Below are positions 28,684 to 37,400 of a DNA stretch of 64,000 bases, one piece after another. The position numbers and the translations under genes were made by a program. Location of the stretch: the NCBI RefSeq assembly GCF_003063575.1, contig NZ_NESC01000013.1, forward strand, positions 17,486 through 81,485, read 5' to 3'. Position 1 is the first letter of the stretch, and every line of letters begins with the position of its first letter. The notes under the pieces were generated by a model. It ran no database searches. It was given only the letters and a program-made list of their open reading frames with translations, and had not been told where the DNA came from. Source of the stretch: Limnohabitans sp. Jir72. GTDB taxonomy: Bacteria; Pseudomonadota; Gammaproteobacteria; Burkholderiales; Burkholderiaceae_C.

Positions 28684-29526
28684 ATGAAATTTCAAGGTAC
28701 CGAAAAATACGTCGCCACCCAAGACCTGATGCTCGCCGTCAACGCCGCCATCACCCTCAAACGCCCCCTGCTGGTCAAAGGCGAACCAGGCACGGGCAAG
28801 ACCATGCTGGCCGAGGAAGTGTCCGAAGCGCTGAACTTGCCGCTGTTGCAGTGGCACATCAAGTCGACCACCAAGGCCCAGCAAGGCTTGTACGAATACG
28901 ACGCCGTGAGCCGCCTGCGCGACAGCCAACTGGGTGAGGCCAAGGTCAAGGACATCGAGAACTACATCATCAAAGGGGTGCTCTGGCAAGCCTTCACTTC
29001 CGAGACACCAGTGGCCATCCTGATCGACGAGATCGACAAGGCCGACATCGAGTTCCCGAACGACTTGCTGCGCGAGATCGACCGCATGGAGTTTTATTGC
29101 TACGAGACGCGCCAGCTGATCAAGGCCAAGACCCGCCCGCTGGTGTTCATCACCTCCAACAACGAAAAAGAGCTGCCCGACGCATTCTTGCGCCGCTGCT
29201 TTTTCCACTACATCAAGTTCCCCGAAGCGGAAACCATGAAGCAGATCGTGGACGTGCACTTCCCCACGCTCAAAAAAGACCTGCTGGCCCTGGCACTCAA
29301 GACGTTTTACGACGTGCGCAACCTGCCGGGCCTGAAGAAAAAGCCCTCCACCAGTGAGCTGCTGGACTGGCTCAAGCTGTTGGTGGCCGAAGACATCCCA
29401 CTCGAAGCCTTGCAAAGCGCCGACCAAAAAGTGGCTGTGCCGCCGCTGGTGGGTGCCCTGCTCAAAAACGAGCAAGACGTCACTTTGTTTGAAAAGCTGG
29501 TCTTCATGAACCAGCGCAACCGCTGA
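28684..29526 (+). CDS. MoxR-family AAA+ ATPase
   Basis: The product is 280 aa with Walker A GEPGTGKT (residues 33-40), Walker B VAILIDEIDKAD (about 109-120), sensor 1 (LVFITSNNEKELPDAFLRRC) and the AAA_5/lid region. MoxR ATPases work with VWA-domain proteins as chaperones for metal-cofactor or complex assembly. The CoxE-like VWA partner is at 31493, separated by five small genes. The start at 28684 matches the conserved N-terminus. Confidence 0.93.
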   Translation: MKFQGTEKYVATQDLMLAVNAAITLKRPLLVKGEPGTGKTMLAEEVSEALNLPLLQWHIKSTTKAQQGLYEYDAVSRLRDSQLGEAKVKDIENYIIKGVLWQAFTSETPVAILIDEIDKADIEFPNDLLREIDRMEFYCYETRQLIKAKTRPLVFITSNNEKELPDAFLRRCFFHYIKFPEAETMKQIVDVHFPTLKKDLLALALKTFYDVRNLPGLKKKPSTSELLDWLKLLVAEDIPLEALQSADQKVAVPPLVGALLKNEQDVTLFEKLVFMNQRNR

Positions 29527-29537
29527 AGCCACACGGC

Positions 29538-29783
29538 ATGTCGGCTCGCCAACTCTTGCTCGAAGGCATTTCAGACGCCATCGGCTTTGTCGGAGGCGCT
29601 TTGGCCGGTTACTGGCTGGGCCAGCTCCTGGGCTGGAACCTGTTCAGCGCAGGCTACAGCGGCACCAGCATCGGCGCGATCTTGCTGGTCGGTCTGGGCG
29701 GCGGCGGTGGTCTGCAGCTGGCCCGCCACTGGCGTGCCAAACAAAATGGCCGCACCCAGCCAAACGATTCGGAGTCCCGATGA
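29538..29783 (+). CDS. Small membrane protein, glycine-rich, unknown function
   Basis: The product is 81 aa with two hydrophobic segments, GFVGGALAGYWLGQLLGW (about 16-33) and IGAILLVGLGGGGGLQLA (about 46-63), and a basic hydrophilic tail. The Gly-rich helices suggest tight helix packing. It lies 11 bases after moxR and overlaps the GNAT gene by 4 bases (ATGA), so it is a real member of the operon. I do not recognise a family. Confidence 0.7.
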   Translation: MSARQLLLEGISDAIGFVGGALAGYWLGQLLGWNLFSAGYSGTSIGAILLVGLGGGGGLQLARHWRAKQNGRTQPNDSESR

Positions 29784-30403
29784 GCCTGTTTGCCGCACCC
29801 GTCACCCTGAGTGGCCAGCATGTGAAGCTCGTGCCACTGGCACCCGCGCACCACGACAACCTGGTCCAGGCGGTGCAAGACGGCCAATTGTGGAACCACT
29901 GGTACACCGCCATCCCCCACCCCGAGGCCATGGCCACTGAAATCACACGCCGCTTGGACCTGCAGGCCAAAGGCAGCATGTGCGCCTTTGCCGTGATCGA
30001 CCCGGCAACAGACCAAGCGGTGGGCATGACCACCTACATGAACATCGACGCGGCCAACCGCCGCGTCGAAATCGGCTCGACCTGGTACCGCCAAAGCGTG
30101 CAGCGCACGCTCATGAACACACAAGCCAAGCGCCTTTTGCTGGCCCATGCGTTTGAGCAACTGAACTGCATCGCAGTGGAGTTCCGCACGCATTTTTTTA
30201 ACCAGCAAAGCCGCCGCGCCATTGAGCGCCTGGGTGCCAAGCTCGACGGCGTGCTGCGCAGCCACCAGATCAACCCGCACCCTCTGGCTGCTGGCACACT
30301 GCGCGACACATGTGTGTACAGCATCATTGCCAGTGAGTGGCCCACGGTGAAAGCTCACCTGGACCACCAACTTCGCCGCCAACGCGAGATCATCCCAGAC
30401 TGA
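29780..30403 (+). CDS. GNAT-family acetyltransferase (RimJ/RimL-like)
   Basis: The product is 207 aa. The Acetyltransf_3 layout includes VKLVPLAPAHHDNLVQAV, AVGMTTYMNIDAANRRVEIGSTWY and AKRLLLAHAFEQLNCIAVEFRTHFFNQQSRRAIERLGA, the acetyl-CoA-binding and closing strands. The substrate (protein N-terminus or small molecule) is unknown. Its ATG overlaps the preceding stop. A toxin-antitoxin pair follows by 15 bases. Confidence 0.88.
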   Translation: MSLFAAPVTLSGQHVKLVPLAPAHHDNLVQAVQDGQLWNHWYTAIPHPEAMATEITRRLDLQAKGSMCAFAVIDPATDQAVGMTTYMNIDAANRRVEIGSTWYRQSVQRTLMNTQAKRLLLAHAFEQLNCIAVEFRTHFFNQQSRRAIERLGAKLDGVLRSHQINPHPLAAGTLRDTCVYSIIASEWPTVKAHLDHQLRRQREIIPD

Positions 30404-30418
30404 TTGCAGGAGACGCCC

Positions 30419-30640
30419 ATGACCACTCTCATTGAGCAAATTCACCAACTCAGTACGTCTGAAAAAATCCAATTGGTTCAGCAAGTCTGGGATGACATTG
30501 CACAAGCCCCACAAAGCGTGCCTCCTGTTCCTGAGTTGGTTCAACAGGAAGTCCTGCGTCGCTCGGCATGGAGCCATGCAAATCCTCAAGTTTCTTCCAG
30601 CTTGCAAGACATTGCGCAGCGTCTCGGCGTCAAGCTGTGA
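30419..30640 (+). CDS. Antitoxin, putative addiction module component family
   Basis: The product is 73 aa. It shows the short-family pattern of a helical N-terminus (LIEQIHQLSTSEKIQLVQQVWDDIA), a Pro-rich middle and a C-terminal segment, typical of small antitoxins paired with ParE/RelE-type toxins. It is expected to neutralise the downstream toxin, which starts at a GTG overlapping its TGA. A GGAGA ribosome-binding site precedes the ATG at 30419. DNA binding and autoregulation are inferred. Confidence 0.82.
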   Translation: MTTLIEQIHQLSTSEKIQLVQQVWDDIAQAPQSVPPVPELVQQEVLRRSAWSHANPQVSSSLQDIAQRLGVKL

Positions 30641-30933
30641 GCTATAACGTCCGCTTTGCGCCAGATGCCGAGCTGGACTTGGTGGAGGCTTACGCGTGGT
30701 ACGAAGATCAGTCTACGGGGTTGGGGACGGAACTTTTACGACAAATCAGCATCCAGGAGGCACGACTGAGGCGCAATCCTTTAGTGCATGCCGTGGCCTA
30801 CGCTCACATTCGTCGGGTGTTCTTGGGCCGCTTTCCCTATGCACTGCATTTTGAAATCTTGGGTGATACGGTCCTTGTTTTGGCCTGTATCCATCAATAC
30901 CGATCACCTCGCATTTGGCCTCAAGTGCAATAG
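30637..30933 (+). CDS. ParE/RelE-superfamily toxin
   Basis: The product is 98 aa from a GTG start overlapping the antitoxin stop (GTGA). It starts SYNVRFAPDAELDLVEAYAWYEDQ and has ARLRRNPLVHA, RRVFLGRFPYALHFEI and VLACIHQYRSP, the core strands and C-terminal Arg patch of the ParE/RelE fold. It may target gyrase or translation; the subfamily cannot be settled by eye. The antitoxin-first order and coupling are typical of type II modules. Confidence 0.88.
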   Translation: MSYNVRFAPDAELDLVEAYAWYEDQSTGLGTELLRQISIQEARLRRNPLVHAVAYAHIRRVFLGRFPYALHFEILGDTVLVLACIHQYRSPRIWPQVQ

Positions 30934-30935
30934 CC

Positions 30936-31499
30936 ATGGATAAAGAAGACATTCCTTTTTCGAAAAGCCAACAACAATGGCTGATGTGGGTCCCACTTTC
31001 GATCGCAGCAGTGGTCTTGGGTGTTGACTACAGGCAGTTCGTTAAGCCCTCGTGGGCAATGGATTTTTGGCAACTCGTTAACCCTCAATTGAGTGAAGAC
31101 GCCAGCAAGTGGGGCACCTTTGGTGACTACTTTGGTGGCTTGCTCCATCCTGTAATCTCTGCCTGCACCTTATTTGTGGCAGTTGGTGTTTGGAAATTTC
31201 AAGAAAAAGAGGTTTCGCCACACCACAACCCCAATAAGCAAGCCAAATTTGGCGCAAGTACTGCTGAATTGATTACAGGTAGAGCCGCCTTGCAAGATTG
31301 GCGAATCGCACTGGAGCAACAGACAAACAACGGCAAAGGCTGGTGTGATCTACTTGACTCAGAAAAAATCGCCACAGAATATGGCTTGCTTCAAGGCCTG
31401 CATCCAGACCGAAAAGTAAAGTTCGAAAAGTTGCTGAGCGAAAATCGCAACTTGTTTTCCACCCCCCCAGACGTGGAGAAAGAAACCACCTCATGCTGA
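30936..31499 (+). CDS. Membrane protein with abortive-infection-like (putAbiC-type) N-terminus
   Basis: The product is 187 aa. Two hydrophobic segments, LMWVPLSIAAVVLGVDY (about 16-32) and LLHPVISACTLFVAVGVW (about 70-87), flank WGTFGDYFGGLLHP. This matches the WGxFGDfiGG-lxNP layout I associate with putative phage abortive infection (putAbiC) proteins. The soluble C-terminus (about 100-187) is shorter than in those proteins and not recognised. Base composition is more AT-rich than in its neighbours. It follows the toxin by 2 bases and overlaps the VWA start by 7 bases. Family assignment is tentative. Confidence 0.55.
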   Translation: MDKEDIPFSKSQQQWLMWVPLSIAAVVLGVDYRQFVKPSWAMDFWQLVNPQLSEDASKWGTFGDYFGGLLHPVISACTLFVAVGVWKFQEKEVSPHHNPNKQAKFGASTAELITGRAALQDWRIALEQQTNNGKGWCDLLDSEKIATEYGLLQGLHPDRKVKFEKLLSENRNLFSTPPDVEKETTSC

Positions 31500-32677
31500 T
31501 CGATTTTTTCTACACCCTTCGCGCCGCCAAAGTGCCTGTCTCGGTGCGCGAGTTCCTTACCCTGCTCGAAGCCCTGCAAGCCAACGTGGTGGGGCCCACA
31601 TCGGACGCCTGCAGCATCGACGACTTCTACCACCTGAGCCGCACCGTGCTGGTCAAGGACGAAAAGCACTTCGACAAGTTCGACAAGGCTTTCGGTGCCT
31701 ACTTCAAGGGCGTGGAGATGCTGACCGATTTCACCAAGGAAATTCCGCTCGACTGGCTGGAGCAGATCCTCAAAAAAGAACTCACCCCCGAGCAAAAAGC
31801 GGCCATCGAGAAGATGGGTTGGGACGAGTTGATGGAGACGCTCAAAAAGCGCCTCGACGAGCAAAAAGAGCGCCACGAAGGCGGCAACAAGTGGATCGGC
31901 ACGGGCGGCACCTCGCCGTTTGGCAATGGCGGCCAAAACCCGCAAGGCATCCGCATTGGCGGCAAAGGGGGCAACCGCAATGCCGTCAAGGTTTGGGACC
32001 AACGCGCCTACAAGGACTACGACGACCAGCAAGAGCTGGGCACCCGCAACATCAAGGTGGCACTGCGCCGTCTGCGCCGCTTTGCCCGCGAAGGCTCCAT
32101 CGAAGAGTTGGACCTGGACGGCACCATTCGCAAAACGGCGGCCAATGCCGGGTATCTGGACATCCAGATGCGCCCAGAACGCCACAACAACGTCAAAGTG
32201 CTGCTGCTCATGGACGTGGGCGGCACCATGGACGACCACATCGCCCGCGTTGAAGAAATGTTCTCCGCCGTCAAGGCCGAATTCAAGCACCTGGACTTCT
32301 ATTACTTCCACAACTGCGTGTACGACTTCATGTGGAAGAACAACAAGCGCCGATTTGCCGAAAAATTTGCCACCTGGGACATCCTGCGCAAGTACAACAA
32401 GGACTACAAGCTGATCTTCATCGGGGACGCGACCATGAGCCCCTATGAGATTTTGCAAAAAGGCGGCAGCGTCGAATACAACAACGAAGAAGCGGGTGCC
32501 GAATGGTTGCAGCGCCTGACGCACACCTTCCCCAAATTCGCCTGGATCAACCCCGAGCCACAAGGCGTGTGGCAATACCGTCAAAGCATTTCAATCATTC
32601 AGCAACTCATGAGCCAACGGATGTTTCCCCTGACCCTCAAGGGCTTGGAAGATGCCATGCGTTTGCTGAGCAAGTGA
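31493..32677 (+). CDS. CoxE-like VWA-domain protein
   Basis: The product is 394 aa. It starts MLIDFFYTLRAAKVPVSVREFLTLL and has a Gly/Asn-rich linker (GGKGGNRNAVKVWDQRAYKDYDD) before a C-terminal VWA domain (about 220-390). The metal-ion site is degenerate: DVGGT replaces DxSxS. Such proteins pair with MoxR ATPases. The partner moxR lies upstream in the same run of genes. Its stop overlaps the tamA GTG start. Confidence 0.9.
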   Translation: MLIDFFYTLRAAKVPVSVREFLTLLEALQANVVGPTSDACSIDDFYHLSRTVLVKDEKHFDKFDKAFGAYFKGVEMLTDFTKEIPLDWLEQILKKELTPEQKAAIEKMGWDELMETLKKRLDEQKERHEGGNKWIGTGGTSPFGNGGQNPQGIRIGGKGGNRNAVKVWDQRAYKDYDDQQELGTRNIKVALRRLRRFAREGSIEELDLDGTIRKTAANAGYLDIQMRPERHNNVKVLLLMDVGGTMDDHIARVEEMFSAVKAEFKHLDFYYFHNCVYDFMWKNNKRRFAEKFATWDILRKYNKDYKLIFIGDATMSPYEILQKGGSVEYNNEEAGAEWLQRLTHTFPKFAWINPEPQGVWQYRQSISIIQQLMSQRMFPLTLKGLEDAMRLLSK

Positions 32678-34473
32678 ATCTGCGCACTTGTATTCAGACT
32701 CTGCTGCTGGTCTGCAGCCTCTGGTGCAAACTGGCTTTGGCCGATGCCCCCGCCGTCGAAACACCCCGAGAGCCCTTGGCCTTTGAGTTGACCGTCCAGG
32801 CCAATGAAAAAGACACCGCTGCATGGATGACGCAGCACCTGGAATTGCAGCGTTACAAAAACCTGTCTGATCTCGATGACCAAGAAATGGCCAAACTGCT
32901 GCGCGATGCCGATGTGCAAGCGCATGAACTGCTGGCCACGCAAGGCTACTTCAACCCCCAACTGCAGTGGCAGCTGGACACCACCCCCACGCCTACACAC
33001 CTGCGCCACGTGAAGCTGGGCATCGTTGTGGGCCCTGCAGCCCGCATCACCGACATCCAGATCAATTGGCAAGGCGACATTGCCCAGCGCGCCGAGGCCG
33101 AGCAACAGCGAGCGCAAGTGGTCACCGACTGGGCTTTGCCGTCTGGACAGGATTTCAGCCAGAGCCAGTGGAGCCTGGCCAAATCCAAAGCGCTCAGGCA
33201 AGTGCAAGCCGAGCGTTACCCGCACGCACAGATTGCGCAAAGTCAGGCCGATGTAGACGCACAAAGCAACCAGGTGCGCCTGTCACTCACCATCGATTCG
33301 GGCTCTCAAGTCACGATCGGGCCCGTGCTCATCACAGGCACGGAACGCTACAGCGCCGAACAAGCCGAGCGCCTGGCGCATTTGAAAACGGGCGCTGTCT
33401 ACAAACAAAGCGATCTCTTGATGGCCCAGCAACGCCTGGTGGCCAGCGGTTTTTACGATGCGGTGTTCGTCTCGCTCGACCCCGATGGGCCCGTGGACGC
33501 CACCCCGGTCAAGGTGGAGTTGAGAGAAACACTGCGCCAGAAATGGGTCATGGGCCTGGGTGTGCGCAGCGACAGCGGACCACGCCTGACGGCCGAGTAC
33601 ACCCAAAACCGCCTGCCCGGGCTGGGCTGGCGCGGCGTGACGAAATTGTCGGTCGACAAAAAACTGCAGTCTTGGAGCCTGGACCTGCTGGCACCACCCG
33701 ATGAAGACCTGTGGCGCTGGAACGGCGCTGCCCAACTGGAACACCAGCAATTGGTGGGCTACGAAGTGAGCAGCCAACGTTGGCGCTATGGCCGCACCCA
33801 GCGCGAAGAAAGAACCGACCGCTCCTATTACGCGCAGTACGACGCCTCGAGCAGCACAGGCTCGCTGGTCGGTCAACGCGAATCGGTCAGCGCCAACTAC
33901 GCCTGGACTTGGCGCCGTTACGACAGCCTGCCCTTCCCCACCCAAGGCATTGGCGGCAGCCTGGAGCTGGGCTCGGGCGTGAGTCTGGGCACGCAGCATG
34001 AAGTGTTCACCCGCTGGCTGGCGCGTGCCTTGTGGCTGCAACCCCTGGGCAGCGCATCAGGGCGTCTGGCCGTGCGCGCAGAGGCGGGCAGCGTGATCAG
34101 CCGAGACACCTCAGGCCTGCCCACCACGCAGCTGTTTTTGGCCGGTGGCGACAACAGCGTGCGCGGCTATGCCCCGTCCAGCATCGGCATCACGCAAAGC
34201 AATGGCGCCGTCGCCCCTGGCCGCTACTTGGCCACGGGCAGTGTGGAATGGCAGCGCCCCATCCGCTGGAACCAACAAGGCACCGATTGGGAAAGCGCGG
34301 TGTTTGTGGACGCCGGTGCGGTGTCCGATGACATGCACCAGCTCAAAGCGCTGGTGGGTTATGGCGTGGGTGCCCGCTGGCGCAGCCCCATCGGCCCGCT
34401 GCGGGTGGACCTGGCTTACGGCCAGGCGGTGCAGAAATTGCGTTTGCATCTGAGCGTGGGCTTTGTCTTTTGA
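32674..34473 (+). CDS. tamA: Translocation and assembly module outer membrane protein TamA (Omp85 family)
   Basis: The product is 599 aa. A signal peptide (about 1-25, LLLVCSLWCKLALA) is followed by three POTRA-like repeats (about 35-290) and a 16-strand barrel with the Omp85 loop-6 motif GGDNSVRGY (about residue 490) and a C-terminal LRLHLSVGFVF strand. TamA works with TamB in autotransporter and outer-membrane lipid traffic. The GTG at 32674 overlaps the VWA stop (GTGA), and the tamA stop overlaps the tamB ATG (TGATG). Confidence 0.92.
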   Translation: MNLRTCIQTLLLVCSLWCKLALADAPAVETPREPLAFELTVQANEKDTAAWMTQHLELQRYKNLSDLDDQEMAKLLRDADVQAHELLATQGYFNPQLQWQLDTTPTPTHLRHVKLGIVVGPAARITDIQINWQGDIAQRAEAEQQRAQVVTDWALPSGQDFSQSQWSLAKSKALRQVQAERYPHAQIAQSQADVDAQSNQVRLSLTIDSGSQVTIGPVLITGTERYSAEQAERLAHLKTGAVYKQSDLLMAQQRLVASGFYDAVFVSLDPDGPVDATPVKVELRETLRQKWVMGLGVRSDSGPRLTAEYTQNRLPGLGWRGVTKLSVDKKLQSWSLDLLAPPDEDLWRWNGAAQLEHQQLVGYEVSSQRWRYGRTQREERTDRSYYAQYDASSSTGSLVGQRESVSANYAWTWRRYDSLPFPTQGIGGSLELGSGVSLGTQHEVFTRWLARALWLQPLGSASGRLAVRAEAGSVISRDTSGLPTTQLFLAGGDNSVRGYAPSSIGITQSNGAVAPGRYLATGSVEWQRPIRWNQQGTDWESAVFVDAGAVSDDMHQLKALVGYGVGARWRSPIGPLRVDLAYGQAVQKLRLHLSVGFVF

Positions 34474-37400
34474 TGAGCCACAACACCGCCAACACCGCCA
34501 ACGACCAGCAGCCCAAGCCGCGCAGCAAACTGCGCCGGCTGGGCCTGCGCCTGGGTCTGCTCCTGGGTCTGATCTTGAGCGGTGCAGTTCTGGTTCTGAG
34601 CGCGCTGTGGTGGTGGGCGGGCACGCCAGGCTCTTTGGCCAGCACGCTGAATCTGGCCGCCCGACTGATGCCCACCAGCCAGCGCCTGAGCACCGATCTG
34701 GTCAACGGGAGCTTGCGCCACGGTGGGCAAGTGGGCCAATGGCATTGGCAACAAGGCGCATTGCAAGTGCATGGTGAGCAAACCGCCTTCACGCTGGACT
34801 GGCCACGCCTTTGGCAAGGCCATTTGCCACTGGCGCAATTGCATCTGGGGCATCTGAAGATCGATGACCAGAACCCGGCGAGCGAACCCACCCCACCCAC
34901 CACCTTGTATTGGCCGCTGCACATCGATCTACCTTGGCAAATCGACCGGCTCGAATGGGCGGGGCCTCCGGCCTTCGAGGCCTTGGGCCTGCAAGGTCAC
35001 TACCGTTACGACGGCAGCGAGCACCGTCTGGAGGTGCAGCCGTTTGAGGTGGCGCAAGGCCGCTACAGTGTGCAGGCCCGACTGCAAGCGGCAGCGCCCA
35101 TGGCCCTGCACGCCAGCTTGCAAGGCCAGGTCCACACCATGGGTCCTGCGGGCAGCAAGCCCTTGACGCTCACCGCCCAAGCCACGGCCGAAGGCACCCT
35201 GTCGGGCCTGTCAGCCGCTTTGGCGGTCAAAGCGCAACTGCAACCGAGCAGCGCCACAGCTTCTGGCACAGGCATGCAGCTGCAAGTGCAGGCGCAAATC
35301 CACCCCTGGCAAGCCCAGGCCATCACGCAAGCCCAGGCCGACTGGCAGCAATTGGATCTGGCCGCACTCTGGCCCGGCGCACCCCAAACCCGTCTGGAGG
35401 GCCAAGCCTCGGTCACGCCCGAGGGCTCGGGTTGGATGATCCAGGGCCAGCTGAACAACCAAAACCCCGGCCCCTGGGACCGGCATGCCCTGCCCCTGAG
35501 CCACTTGAGCGCCCAACTGCACCGCCCAAGCCATGGCCTGTGGCAGATCAAGCAACTGCAGGCCAAGGTGGCAGGCGGTCAAGTGCAAGGCGAAGGACAG
35601 CAAACCCCAGCTGGCTGGACAGGCCAGGTCAACATCGCAGGGGTCCAGCCCGAGCTGCTGCACACCGCCATGGCCGCAGGTGCACTGAACGGACAGATCA
35701 AGGCACAGGCCACCGACGCACGCACCGTGGCCATTCAAGTCGACCTCCAAGGCGCAAGCACCTTGGGCAAAAACGCCACCGGCCTTCGCTGGGACAAACT
35801 GCACCTGCAAGGCCAATGGCAAGCCGCCCTTTGGAAGATCGAGTCCCTGGAGGTTCAGGCGGCGGACGCCAAGCTGCAAGCGCAGTTCAGCTTCGCGCCC
35901 CAACAGCAATCTGCGCAAGGGCAAGTCGAATGGCAATGGCCCGGCATGAAAGCCCAAGCCCAGGGCGTGCTGGCCCCCAAGCAAGGTCAAGGCCATCTGC
36001 AAGTCGCCATGAGCGATGCCGCGCTCAGCATGGCCTGGCTCAAGCGCTGGCCCGGTTGGGCCGAACGGCTGCAAGGCTGGCAAGCCTCGGGGCCTGCGCA
36101 ATTGAATGCGCAGTGGCAAGGCGGCTACCGTCAGGCCGATGCGCCCATTCAAATGCGCGTGACACTGCCCAGCTTGAGCACATCAGCCAAGGGGCCAAAC
36201 GCCTGGCAGCTGCAGCACAGCCAGGTCACATTACAAGGCAGCTTGCAGGCATTGCAAGCGAGCATCGAGGCACGCTGGCTGAGCGGAACGCAAACCGTTC
36301 AAATGCAATCTCAAGCCAGCGCCAGCAGCACCGCGCTGTTGGACGGGCCATGGCAAGGCAAGATCCAGAGCGCATCGGTGCAGGTGTCATCGCCTGAACG
36401 CAGCGCGTCCTGGAAAGCCCTGCTGCAAGAAGCTGTGGCCTGGCAATGGACGCCTTCCGCCATCCACGATGTGGCGCAGTGGCAGGCTGGTCGCATTGCG
36501 GTGGAAGGCCCATCCCCCGGACAAGCCATGCTGCGTTGGGAAGCCGGGCAATGGCAGTCACGCACCTTGGCGACCAAAGGGGCAGTTGCAGCACGCCACA
36601 CCTCCACCACAGCGCTGAATGCCCAGATCGATGATCTGCCCTTGAGCTGGTTACCCCTCGGCTTGGGCTCAGAAATCCAAAGCGATGTGATGCTCAAAGG
36701 CCAGATCCGGCTGGAACAAGCCGAGGCTTTGCACGTCCGTGCAGGGCTCGAACGCAGCCGAGGCGACTTGCGCATTGGCGCTGAGAACGCCCCCGGACAG
36801 CGCATCAATTCCGGTCTGCGGGACGCACGCGTGGGACTGGTGATTGACAACGAAGACGTCCAAGTCCAACTCAATTGGGACAGCGAACAAATGGGCCAAC
36901 TGCAGGCGCAAGCCCAAACCCACCTGAGCCACGACACCCAAGGTTGGCATTGGCCCTCGCAAGCCCCGGTATCGGGCCAACTGAAGGCCAAGCTGCCCCG
37001 CGTGGGCGCATGGTCCTTGCTGGCACCACCGGGCTGGCGCGTGCAAGGCACACTGGACACCCAACTCGAACTCTCGGGCACCCGCCAAGACCCGCAGTGG
37101 CAAGGCCATGTGCAGGCCAACAACCTGGCCGTGCGTTCGGCCGTGCAGGGCATCGAGTTCAGCCAAGGCCAATTGCGCGCACGGGTACACGGCCAGCAAG
37201 TGGACCTGGAGCAATTGAGCTTGCGCGGCGCAGGCACCCAAGGTGGCGAACTCCAGACCCAAGGTCAGCTGATCTGGCTCCCCCCCGCAGCAGGCATGGC
37301 CAACACATCGCCCCTGGGCCAGGTGGACATGGTGCTCAACCTGCAAGCCAAGGCCCTGCGGGTGAGCAACCGTGCCGACCGGCGACTGGCCATCTCCGGT

